This document shows positions 10,686 to 19,622 of a DNA stretch of 19,917 bases, piece after piece. Each line of letters opens with the position of its first letter. Position 1 is the stretch's first letter. The notes under the pieces were generated by a model. It made no database searches and had not been told where the DNA came from. It saw only the letters and a program-made list of their open reading frames with translations. The DNA comes from Terfezia claveryi (Eukaryota; Ascomycota; Pezizomycetes; Pezizales; Pezizaceae). The DNA is taken from contig WHUX01000548.1 in assembly GCA_015179025.1 (NCBI GenBank), positions 1 through 19,917 on the forward strand, written 5' to 3'. A program made the translations under genes and the position numbers.

Positions 10686-11581
10686 CTCCCTCGGTGCCTT
10701 CTTATTTATATGGAGGTGTCTATTATCAGCAGTTCAGTAACCCGTCGGCATAGGCCCTCAAGATTAAGTTCACCTTCTGTCCCTTCCTCTACCCCTCCAC
10801 CTCAAACAGTCTCCTCCAAATTACCTCCCCGATCGACCATCCCGGACTCGATGTCTTTGAGTATGGACTCCCCCATTGTCAAAGGGTTTTTCATCGTTTG
10901 ATTGCACAATAGATACACGTGGGGCTCCACACCTTCAATTTGGTTCTTCTCGCTCCTCTTGTAGCTCCAATGCACTTCCAGAATGCTTGGTACTGAAGGC
11001 TCTCTGACTCCCGCTTCCAATCCTGTTGTCCTCTCCATCCCAGTTCTGCGAGATGTGGTAGGTAACTTACTATAATCTGACATTCAATGTAGAATTAGGT
11101 GAGGAAGCACGTTGGATTTGCTATATTTACCACCACTAGGATCCTAAAAGCATTTCGGTAATTTATATATCATACACCGAAATCCACGGTGGCCACGAGG
11201 AGGCCTGCACCATAGTGTATAGACCAAGGAGAGATGTACTGTCGCTCTCCTAGTCTGGTTGGCATCGCTCTCCGGCTGACTCAGTGACTGCAACCAGATC
11301 GGGCCATGTAGGCTCCAGAATAGGAAGTGACTTCTCTATCAAGTTTAGCTTCCAAGCGCTAACCGGGAGCTTAGTCATTACAATGATACTACTACTTAAA
11401 AGGTGGACTCATGGAAAGGTTCTCCATGCCAATAAATTCACATCTAGATAACTATCGTTCGACCAGTCCCCGCCCCATTCGGTTGTGGTTGCTTCAAAAC
11501 CATGCCTTTATTATCTGCAATTGGGGTTTTTCCCCTCCTTTGAACTAATGTCCTGAGTTTTACTTGTGTCTGCTTGACGAA
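10686..11581. other. No recognisable gene upstream of the RNase H relic
   Basis: A 93-codon minus-strand frame (10802-11083) sits where the reverse transcriptase end of the retroelement would be expected. It shows no FADD-type or other reverse transcriptase motif, so I do not assign it. The sequence at 11090-11570 shows no gene and no clear repeat apart from the hAT left flank at its end. Confidence 0.4.
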
Positions 11582-13000
11582 TAGGCCTGGACACGAGACG
11601 AGCCAGCTCGAGACTTCGGCTCGAGCCAGGGGCAGGAAAGTCTCGAGCCTCAGCTTAAGCCCAGAGGTCATTGCAACCGCGAAATACTAAAGGTAGCCAG
11701 AGTGTCCAAATCTTCAAAATATATTGCATTCCCACCACCTTTACCTCTATTCTTTTTTCTGCTCTCCACTCAAATTCAGCCAGAATGACTCAACCCCTAC
11801 CTGCAGTTCAGGAATATATTTCTTCCCTTGCCGGCCGATACCAGGAACTGCAGGATGGTTATATGGTATCAGGCACTGGTTTTCGTCGATTTAACAACTA
11901 TCTCTATACGTGAAAGCTATTAATCCAGAAGTCTATTCCAGATGAGCCATCATACCACCATATCTATTGTACATATTGTACTCACATTCCATGGAAAGTA
12001 CCAGCAAAATTTACTACCACAAGTGCACAACTGCAACATTTCTGAAAGCACCACCCACACCTACCAACAACACAAGATAAGGAAAATACGAGAATTAATG
12101 AAATCATAGCTTTATCAGGCTCAAGTACAGTAGCAATAACACCATTTGCATTAGCAGTACAGGCAGCTTCTATACATACGATAGCAGCGCGATTTGATAA
12201 TAAGGTCTGAATATTAAATCTGGTTGTGAGCTCACTTATGCTAATTAATATAGGTTGCGCGTGAGCATCTTGCAGCCTTTATTGTTAGTTCAAATTCCTC
12301 GCTTGCAATAGTTGAAAATGCACACTTTATTCGATTGTAATCCTTTATATCATCTAATTTCATGGCGGACTTTAGGTTGTAAAATCCATGATCTATATAC
12401 CTCTTTATTTTAGCAAGTCTAAAAGCAGTTGCAGGAATATATTGAAAGTAGAGCAAAAATTTCTCTTACTTTAGATGTGTGATCATCTTCAACTCAGGTT
12501 GTATTTCTAGGAATTACAGGTTATTTTATTGAGGTAGATACATGGAGGTTTAGATCTTTATTATTAGGTTTTGAACGTTTGCATAGTTCATATTCTGCTG
12601 ATGCATTGGCTCAAGTTACTTTATCTGTTCTTTGGTGATTCCAGATTATCCCTCATATTCATACTATTACTTTAGATAGTGCTTCTGTTAATACTAAAAT
12701 GCTTTCTATTTTGGAGAATTCTCTTACTGGTTTTACATTACAGGATGGTCAAGTACAATGTATGGCTCATATTATTAACCTTACTGCTCAACAGGTTTTA
12801 TCACATCTTTAGGTTCTTCCAAGAGATAAAGATAATGAGAATATATCTAATTCAGCGAATTCAATTTCTACAGTATTTAGTCATGCTCGCCAGATTATTC
12901 GGAAGATTCAAGCTTTAAATAAATTGTGAGAATGTTTTGAAGCACAAATAGTAGCAGCAAAGTTGCCTTCTATTAAGCTAATATTGGATATGCGAGTAAG

Positions 13001-13046
13001 GTAAGTATATATATAACTTGATAAGTATTATACTAATCTTATATAG
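13001..13046 (+). other. Predicted 46-bp intron in the hAT transposase
   Basis: The donor is GTAAGT and the acceptor ATAG, with a TACTAATC branch-like motif at 13031-13038. Joining the flanks gives DMRVR followed by a stop codon and then NSIYDML, where hAT proteins normally have RWNSTYDML, so both frame and alignment support the intron. Confidence 0.7.
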
Positions 13047-13819
13047 ATAGAATTCAATATATGATATGCTTTCATGTCTACTACAGTTACGATCAGCTGT
13101 ACATGTAGTATGTCAGCTTGAAGATACTCTACGTTCTTTTACACTTTCAACAGAACATTGGAAGCTACTTGAATGTCTTAAAAGTACTATGGAGATTTTC
13201 GTCAAAGCAACACAATATCTCTCTGGAAGTTCATATCTAACTCTCTCCTCACAACTACCTTACTTTAGTGTTCTAGCTACTCGATTAGAGCTTTTAGCTG
13301 ATAAGTTGCAAGAATCAGAACCTAATGGAGAATTATTGTAGGCAGTAACTAATGCTTAGATAAAACTTGATGAATATCATAGTAAAACAGGTACTGCACA
13401 AGCTATTGCTACAATCCTGGATCCCCAATGCAAATTAACCATATTCCGTAACCTATCCTGGCATGAGGAATGGATCCAATCTGCTCAACAAAGTATATAT
13501 CATATATATACAGTACAGTATGCACCCTCTTCTACCTCCGAAGAATCCCGCCCTCCTACACCAGATGCTTGTGCAAGTGATTCACTAGAAGATGATTATT
13601 GGGAGGCTGTCTTTGGCTCACAACAATCTACTATCACATTTAATGCACGTTCTGAACTTGAGATTTATTTGGAAGAACCTCCGGAAGGGCGAACTGTCAA
13701 GCCAATCGAATGGTGGCGAACCTATGTGTCTAAGTACCCACATCTCTCCTTAATGGCATGCGACTTTCTTGCTGTCCCTGCTACCAGCATCCCATCTGAG
13801 CAAGTTTTTTCTATTGCAG

Positions 13820-13879
13820 GTAAGTTCAATTCTTTAAAATGATTAGAACGATCTAACTATTTATTACTGGAATTACCAG
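13820..13879 (+). other. Predicted 60-bp intron in the hAT transposase
   Basis: The donor is GTAAGT and the acceptor ACCAG, with a CTAAC branch motif near 13853. Splicing joins FSIAG directly to QILNKRRSCLSEN, the expected spacing in the hAT dimerisation domain, and removes an in-frame TGA present in the unspliced sequence. Confidence 0.75.
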
Positions 13880-14113
13880 GCCAGATACTTAATAAGCGCC
13901 GGTCTTGCCTTAGTGAAAATATGATGAATGCAATTATGTGCTGTAAAGCATGGCTTGGAGTGCAGGAGATAACGTCGGAAGAGATCGTAGTGGAGGAACA
14001 GCTGCTCGCCCATTTGAATGAAGTAGCTACGGAGGGAGATTTGCCACTGGAGATTGCGGGTGTTGAGGATGATGACTGATTCTTTTCCTTTTTCCATGTC
14101 TGTTTATATCCGT

Positions 14114-14157
14114 GTCTTTCGTATTTCTGCGTCTTTCGTATTTCTGCGTCTTTCATA
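14114..14157. repeat. 17-bp tandem repeat, about 2.5 copies
   Basis: The unit GTCTTTCGTATTTCTGC occurs at 14114-14130 and 14131-14147, with a partial third copy from 14148. It sits between the transposase stop and the right subterminal repeats of the hAT element and does not code. Confidence 0.8.
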
Positions 14158-14200
14158 CAGATATGTAGCGTAGGCAGTTATCTATATTCTTCTCGCAATT

Positions 14201-14275
14201 CTCTCGAGCCGGCTCGAGCCTGTATGCGAGCCGGCTCGAGCCCTTTTTCTTAAAGCTCGAGCCGGCTCGTGCCCA
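14201..14275. repeat. Subterminal GAGCCGGCTCGAG repeats of the hAT right end
   Basis: Three close copies of a palindromic block containing GAGCCGGCTCG lie near 14205, 14228 and 14255. Related CTCGAGCC copies lie inside the left end (11605-11650). In hAT elements such repeats commonly serve as transposase binding sites; that role here is by analogy. Confidence 0.65.
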
Positions 14276-14281
14276 GGCCTA

Positions 14282-14308
14282 GTTTCGTCAATGAGTCATT
14301 GACGAAAC
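14282..14308. repeat. Perfect 27-bp palindrome at the hAT right border
   Basis: GTTTCGTCAATGA is followed by a single G and then TCATTGACGAAAC: 13-base arms with no mismatch, starting on the first base after the hAT end. The right arm contains TTGACGAA, the octamer found immediately left of the element, and the left arm contains its reverse complement. The centre is ATGAGTCAT, which also matches the Gcn4/AP-1-type bZIP site, perhaps by chance. Confidence 0.85.
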
Positions 14309-14582
14309 ACGGGATAATCAACTATCAGCACTACGGTTCGCAACTCTAGTGAATCCATTGACATCTGAACTATCGAAGGTGAGAAAGGGAAAGTCGAAGA
14401 GTAGAGAATGGTAAGGGGTAACACATAGAGTCCATGAAACCAATCACAGCCTTTCTCCTCAATATCTCTACCGTAATCCGTTTCAACAGCAAAGTCCGAC
14501 AGGCAACACCGTTCCCGTTCCAGTCTGCCTTTCATGTTAGCATACAAAACTTTGGTAAATAAAGTATATGGATTTTCACCTG
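14309..14582. other. 3' flank of copy C
   Basis: This is the region just downstream of the copy C stop. Its part nearest the gene (about 14525-14582, CATACAAAACTTTGGTAAATAA) is also found next to the copy B stop (5630-5668), so the duplicated segment includes some 3' flanking DNA. A 105-codon minus frame (14296-14613) overlaps the gene end out of frame, has no known motif and is not called. Confidence 0.5.
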
Positions 14583-17505
14583 TTAAGCCCCAAAGTGAAT
14601 GAATGGTGCCCAATACATCGGCTGTGACGGCTTCTGTTTCATCAGTCCCAGAAGAGCATGGCGGTAAGATACTGCCACATCATCTGTCTTATTGAGTGTT
14701 GAATAGAACTCTGTGGCCATTTTGTGACAAGCCTCATCTTCTGCTGGCCACAATGTCCCAATGACGTTGATAAAACCTGCAATATGAAAGGAGCTCACGA
14801 TATGAGTTACTTCATCAATAAATGCAGTACTGTTGGCGGTATTGCAAGCTGAGAGATAGGCGAGCCTCAGTGGTGGTAATTTCAGTGCCGCAATATCTTT
14901 GACACGCAGTTTGTCAACTTCTCCTGTAGCCTTAACAAGCAAAAGATGACTGTCCGCAGGATTCACGGAAGAAACACCATGACAGGCAAAGTGAGCAATA
15001 TTATAACCCGGAAGTGACTGAAGAACACATTCAGCGTTTGGCTTTTCAAGGATATCCACCGTACAAAGGTCCTGGAGACTGTGTTTGATCTTATCTGCCT
15101 CTTTACTTACACCACTCAAAGGACTCGCCCCTGGTGTCGTGGGCATGGTCGCAATTAGCATAGAATAATTCTGCTTGTATTGTTGTCGTGACCGTGAATA
15201 TTGTAGCGCCCTGATAGTGGATGTGTATGACGGAATGCAATACTGAAGTGTTGTCATCTTGACTTTAACTGTCCCTTTTGTGAATTTGGCAGCTGCATGA
15301 ATCGGTGCCTGAGCCAACACTCCTACTCCAATCCACCACATGCGAGGCAAGGGGTGAACTAGCTTAGGATAAAACCCTAGTTTCCGCAGCACCGGCTGTA
15401 CGGCAGCCTTCCATAGCCATTCCAGCATCTCTCTCTTGACTTCGTTATCATCCGTGGCACCGCTTTTCCCAAAATACTTCATCGTTCGAGCCTGAGTAAG
15501 GTCGGGTAGGGCAATACTTGTCACTTGTGTTTTCGTGAGAAGTATCGCATCGCTGCGAAGGTTTGTGGCATTTAGCACCACAATTGGACCCTCTTGTGCA
15601 GCTGATAACAGATACAGTTCTGATTCGGCACGCAAAAAAGTTCCGAATCCTGGTTTCTGCCGAATTTGCTGGAGTACGTAATCAAGATCGTTTGCGACTT
15701 TGTTGCGTCTGTGGATTCCAGCTTGTTGTATCTGTAGTCGTCCGTCCATTGCAATATCTGGGGGGCATTCTAGGGAGGGGAAAGAGGAGTCTAATTCCTG
15801 TCGTAAAGAATCAAAATCTTTAGCTAATGTAGGATATTCTTTGATTAGGTCTGATATGTCACTGCGGTAGTCAAGCAGCTGGCCATTTGTAACACTGCGA
15901 CCTAACTCTTGCAGGCGTAGTGCCTCTAATGGTGATTGCCCAGCTTGCAATGAAACCGCTGTAGCAAGAGATGCCAGACCAGTGAGCTTTCCCACAATAT
16001 GCTGTTGATCCTCGCGCTCTAAAGATCTCGAGGTGGCTAGAGGGATTAAATGAGTAGCATCATGTAAAAGTGTATAGGCTCTGAACAGATCTTGCGTAGC
16101 AAGGGGGCCAGAAACCAGAGCATTGGCAGCAGCTGAGGCTGCATGTATTCGCGTCAGTATTGGGGCTGTAGGAATAGTCCATGACGCACACCATGAAGCA
16201 ATAGCGAGTTCCAAGTATTGACAATTTCCAGTCTGTTCATATTGCCCATTCATGTGCTTACCAAGGTTGTTCAAGTATGCTGCCCGATAAGGATGGTCAT
16301 CTGGTGTTGCCCTCACTACAGTCTTTGCGTAATCGATTGCGGTTTCCAGGTCTTGCAAATTCCCAGTTCGTGTATAGCGCTCACTCAAACGGTTACCAAG
16401 ATTGTTCAACCATGCCGCCCAATTAGGGTGATCCTGTGGTGTTGCCTTCACTGCTGCATTCGCGTGATTGATAGCGCCATCGAGGTCCTCTAAGTTCCCA
16501 GTTCGCTCATACCGATTGCGTAGGTAGCTACTAAGATTGCTTAAGCCTCCTGGTCGATCAAGATGATCCTCATCCTTCGTTGCTCCTACAGCAGTCTCTG
16601 TGTAATTAATAGCAGATTCTAAGTCTTGCAAATCTCCTGTCCTCAGATACCGCTTGTTGAATAGACTACCAAGAATATTCCAGCATGCTGCACGATCCGG
16701 GTGACCCTCTGGTGTTACCTTTACTCCTGCTTCTGCATGATAGATAGCGACCTCTAGGTCGTGCAAATTCCCACTTCGTTCATATCGGCGGCCAAAATGG
16801 CTACGAGGTTGGTCAACCATGTTCCACGATAGGCGTGATCCTCCGCTGTTAGCTTCACCGTTGTTTCTGCATGATTGATAGCGGCCTCCAGGTCCTGTAA
16901 ATTACCAGTTCGTTCATATCTGCTAGCTAAATGCGCACCGGCGTTATTAAACCATGCTCCTCGATCAGGGTGACCCTCTGGTGTAGCCTCAATTACTGCC
17001 TGCGAATAGCTGATAGCGGCATCTAAGTCTTGCAAATCTCCAGTCCTCTGATACCGCATTCCCAATAGGCTACCAAGATAATTTAACCATTCTGCCCGGT
17101 CAGGGTGATCCTCTGATGTTGCCTCCACTACTATCTCTATGTGATTGATGGCGGCCTCCAGGTCCTGCAAAGTCTCAATTCGTTCGTATATGCTGCTATA
17201 ATATTCGTTACTGAGGTTGTCTAGCCATGCTTGGTCGGGGTCATCCTCCAATTCTTCGTCAGTGTCATCCTCCAGTGCTTCTTGCATCGCCGCCTCAGAT
17301 CGCGCAATGGCGTCATCCACGTCCTGCCAACTTCTAAATGTTTCGGATTCGCTATTCAAATAGTCCCCAAGGCTGTTCAATTCCTTTGCTTGATCAGGCT
17401 TATCCTTGGTGTTGCCTCTGCTGTTGCCTCCGCAGTTGCCTGTAATTGCGTGATAGTGGCTTTTAAGTCCTCCATCCTCGTTTGATCCTCTATGCACAAT
17501 GCCAT
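14583..17505 (-). CDS. TPR-CHAT cysteine peptidase-like protein, copy C (two frameshifts upstream of a 745-codon open frame)
   Basis: The start is the ATG at 17505 (MALCIEDQTRMEDLK) or at 17475 (MEDLKATITQLQ). One base is missing near 17407 and one near 16804 relative to the TPR reading; after the second slip a single frame of 745 codons (from 16820) runs to TAA at 14583. About nine 45-residue TPR units precede a SWTIPTAP linker (residues 210-220 of the 745), a helical block with SLEREDQQH, GLASLATA and LQELGRSVTN (265-312), and a CHAT domain from about residue 380 to the end (MYWAPFIHFGA). Probable catalytic residues are His614 in AHFACHG and Cys659 in LSACNTA; INVIGTLWPAED follows, as usual for CHAT. 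There is no signal peptide or membrane segment, so it is probably cytosolic. CHAT peptidases are related to caspases and separases, with TPRs as sensor or partner arm. Substrate and trigger are unknown. Frameshifts may be real or assembly errors; if real, only the shorter frame would be made. Confidence 0.85.
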
Positions 17506-17554
17506 AAACGTTAGGTCAAACAAATAGAGAGTATATTTAGCGCAGTTGGGACAA

Positions 17555-18020
17555 TTTCCAACCAACCTAGTAGCAAAATGACCACTCGACTTCCCTCTAT
17601 CAGTAATTATATATTTAGCTGACTGATCTGGATGCAGGCTTTGTCAGAGCCCTAAATATACATCCCACCTGTGAATAGGTATGGTAAAACTCAAAAAAGG
17701 GTAACTTTTACCAGTATTATATAGATATCCGTAGCTGATTTCAATACGTGTATGATTCAACAAAATCCGCGGTGCCTGGTACGCTACCGCAGAAATATTT
17801 GGTTGAGCCGAAATTATGGTTCGTATCTGGAATGTGTATGTGTAATCACGTGAGGTAGGGGGTACAAGACTGTAGCCTTGGAATGACTATAGTTATATTG
17901 GTATGGTGGTTATCGACTGATGTGATTCCTGGGCATGGGAAATATTTTATATCTTTACCGCAATAACTGTTAACTTTAGAACTTGTTAATGAAACCGTAA
18001 CTGTGTGCGCCTATCACTAA
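17555..18020 (-). promoter_or_regulatory. Upstream region of copy C, homologous to that of copy A
   Basis: Blocks shared with the copy A upstream region occur in the same order: CGACTTCCCTCT (17586), CTTTTACCAGTATTATATAG (17706), GTAGCTGATTT (17731), TTCGTATCTGGAATGTGTA (17820), CACGTG at 17847-17852, GTGATTCCTGGGCATGG (17920) and TTTTATAT (17947). The CACGTG box lies about 370 bases from the MEDL start, against about 316 in copy A. No gene is present. Conservation supports a promoter role but may only reflect recent duplication. Confidence 0.45.
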
Positions 18021-18621
18021 CGATGAGCATCAAAAGCCTCTAAGGAAACCCGGTGTTTTCGCCATGGGTAGCACCAACACTTTAACACCAACACCGCCTC
18101 CAAGGTTCATTAAATTACAAATCAAAGTTCTTGCATCGAGTAGTTACTTTAGATCGCCACCTTTTCCATCTCTCGTCATGGCTTTAGACATGAACAGATC
18201 TACAGAAAGTACACAAGTATCATGCGCCGCAATGTCATCCATGCATCCATGCAAAGTTTGCTGCATTATGTAATTTAAAGTAAGTAGGTACTGACTGCGT
18301 ACCCAAATTTAGAAATAGGTAATGTCACAGCCTTACCAGGTGAACTGCAAAGGTGAACGATAACCTGCACTGCACTAGTATAATAAAGAGAACCAGTTGT
18401 AATTGGACAATGAATACGCTAGCCTAGGTCTAGCAATAAGCTAGTGTACCATAAACGGAAGTGACTACCATGATGGGACTAGCTAACAAGAACAACTGAA
18501 CTAACACGGTGCCAACTAGTCTCGTGGTGCCAACCAGACGCGGAGGTTTTGCAACTGTAGAATAAGCTTAACACAGTAACGCCGCTAGCTAATGCACCTA
18601 CTGGGTTTGTGCTTAATGCAG

Positions 18622-18647
18622 ATTCCTGACTATATATAGTCAAGAAT
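18622..18647. repeat. 26-bp palindrome with one mismatched pair
   Basis: ATTCCTGACTATA is followed by TATAGTCAAGAAT, so 12 of 13 pairs match and the core TGACTATATATAGTCA is perfect. Function is unknown. Confidence 0.7.
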
Positions 18648-19158
18648 TATCTCTCGCATTTCCTTAGTCTGGCTTGCACTAGCCCCTCGGTAGCATTTCC
18701 TGTCACTATCTTTTATAACAAATTTCTGAACAGAGCAAGATATCATGTATGTTACCTGTATATGCAACAAGCTATGTAGCTGGTAGAACAACATGCACCA
18801 CCCAAGTGTTTTAACGGGAATCACCCATTTCGCATCCACTAAAGCCCTATTCTTCTTCTCCTATTTAATTGGAGGTCGATATACAGGTGTCTTGTCATCA
18901 TTCTCGTCATCGGAAATCGTTGCATGTTGATGATCACGAAGGAGAGATAGGACCAGAGATATCCTTAGGACTGCAAAAACATCTTTGTTTTCATTCCGTC
19001 CTTACTGGGTTACAAGTGCGCTACATGGGTTATAAGATAGCTAGCGTGCAAGGGTGCCAAATCTCCCTATTATATTTAACTGGGTGGCTATTCATTTGTG
19101 ATCTTGGGTCTGTCAAACGCTGTCCAGCTCAAACCAATGATATCGCTCATTAATAGTG

Positions 19159-19204
19159 CATGTTCTTTCCTGCATGCATGCAGGAAAGTATCATGAACAT
19201 GTGC
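19159..19204. repeat. Perfect 24-bp palindrome with outer arms
   Basis: CTTTCCTGCATG is followed directly by its reverse complement CATGCAGGAAAG (19165-19188). Outside it CATGTTC (19159) pairs with GAACATG (19195-19201) after a six-base asymmetry, giving a longer imperfect hairpin. No flanking target duplication or open frame is linked to it. Confidence 0.8.
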
Positions 19205-19622
19205 GGTAACATCAAATACATCATGCTGGAAAAACACTTGTTTCCCATAATACTTTAGCTAGCAATAAAATATAGTGAATCATCGCGTAGCTAATACTCA
19301 TTTAATGAACTCATTAACTTGCGAGTCGCCTGTTGTCTTAGTACCAAAGCCACGTGGCAGACGGAGACCTCATGCTCGCCATACAATCCCATCAAGCTGT
19401 TCGATGCTACTCATCCATTGCTGCCAAGTAAATCGCAATCAACATATCCCAAGGCACAGCGCCTAGTACTGGAGCCGAGGATGAAGGGATGCCCGGGGAA
19501 CGAAAAAGCAGCTTGCCAGCTTGCGTAGCGGCCGTGACCTCTGCCCTAGGCCCCATCACAGGCCAGCGAAATCACCACCACGTAGGGACTCAAGGAACGC
19601 TCCAAAGTCGAAAGAGCCAACC

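Larger units (their letters stand above)
11785..14079 (+). pseudogene. hAT transposase (BED finger, dimerisation domain), inactivated
   Basis: The likely start is the ATG at 11785 (MTQPLPAVQEYISSLAGRYQEL). A BED-type finger follows near 11968: YCTYCTHIPWKVPAKF..LQHF.KHHPHLP. Next come the SLAIVENAHF region (about 12300), KISLTLDV.SSSTQ (about 12460), LDSASVNTKML, MAHIINL, LDMRVR and, after an intron, NSIYDMLSCLLQLRSAV. The C-terminal part has IATILDPQCKL and the dimerisation signature ELEIYLEEP..EWWR..YPHLSLMACDFLAVPATSIPSEQVFSIAG, then RRSCLSENMMNAIMCCKAW. Two introns fit: 13001-13046 (GTAAGT, CTAAT, AG) and 13820-13879 (GTAAGT, CTAAC, AG); splicing the second gives FSIAGQILNKRRS. In-frame stops occur near 11911, 12043, 12208, 12479, 12638, 12810, 12927, 13048, 13339 and 13357, and the frame is unclear at 12210-12450. 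Several stops replace Trp codons. The element cannot supply its own transposase. Confidence 0.85.
11582..14281 (+). mobile_element. hAT-family DNA transposon, 2700 bp, with terminal inverted repeats
   Basis: The left end reads TAGGCCTGGACACGAG from 11582. The reverse complement of the right end reads TAGGCCTGGGCACGAG from 14281. The match continues into GCC.GCTCGAG after a five-base insertion (ACGAG) in the left copy. Subterminal CTCGAGCC/GAGCCGGCTCGAG repeats lie at both ends (11600-11660 and 14201-14275), a common hAT arrangement. The element encloses a transposase with a BED finger and hAT dimerisation region. The octamer TTGACGAA abuts the left end (11574-11581); on the right it is not directly adjacent but occurs 17 bases out (14299-14306) within a palindrome. 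Confidence 0.85.
18021..19300. other. No recognisable gene; two palindromes
   Basis: The short open frames here (at 18064, 18630 and 18869) have no recognisable motif. The region holds an imperfect 26-base palindrome at 18622-18647 and a perfect 24-base palindrome at 19165-19188, listed separately. Confidence 0.45.

Noticed and set aside
12241..12456. Minus-strand 71-codon frame that could be an inverted or nested gene in the hAT element
   Set aside because: The plus strand here still reads hAT-like sequence (SLAIVENAHF, KISLTLDV), so the minus frame is a shadow of decayed transposase.
11785..14079. TGA recoding as tryptophan in the hAT transposase
   Set aside because: TAG also replaces Trp, at 13048 and 13357, and normal TGG codons are frequent, so mutation of a nuclear element is simpler than an altered code.
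14290..14299. ATGAGTCAT as a working Gcn4/cpcA site
   Set aside because: It is the forced centre of the hAT-border palindrome and not clearly placed in a promoter, so the match may be coincidental.
14296..14613. A 105-codon minus frame overlapping the end of copy C
   Set aside because: It lies out of frame with the CHAT gene, has no known motif, and only its overlapping part is shared with copy B; it is flank plus shadow.
17380..17510. A small intron explaining the N-terminal frame slip in copy C
   Set aside because: No plausible GTANGT-type donor lies between the ATG and the slip, and copy A has no equivalent GT. The alignment needs exactly one base, not a removed segment.
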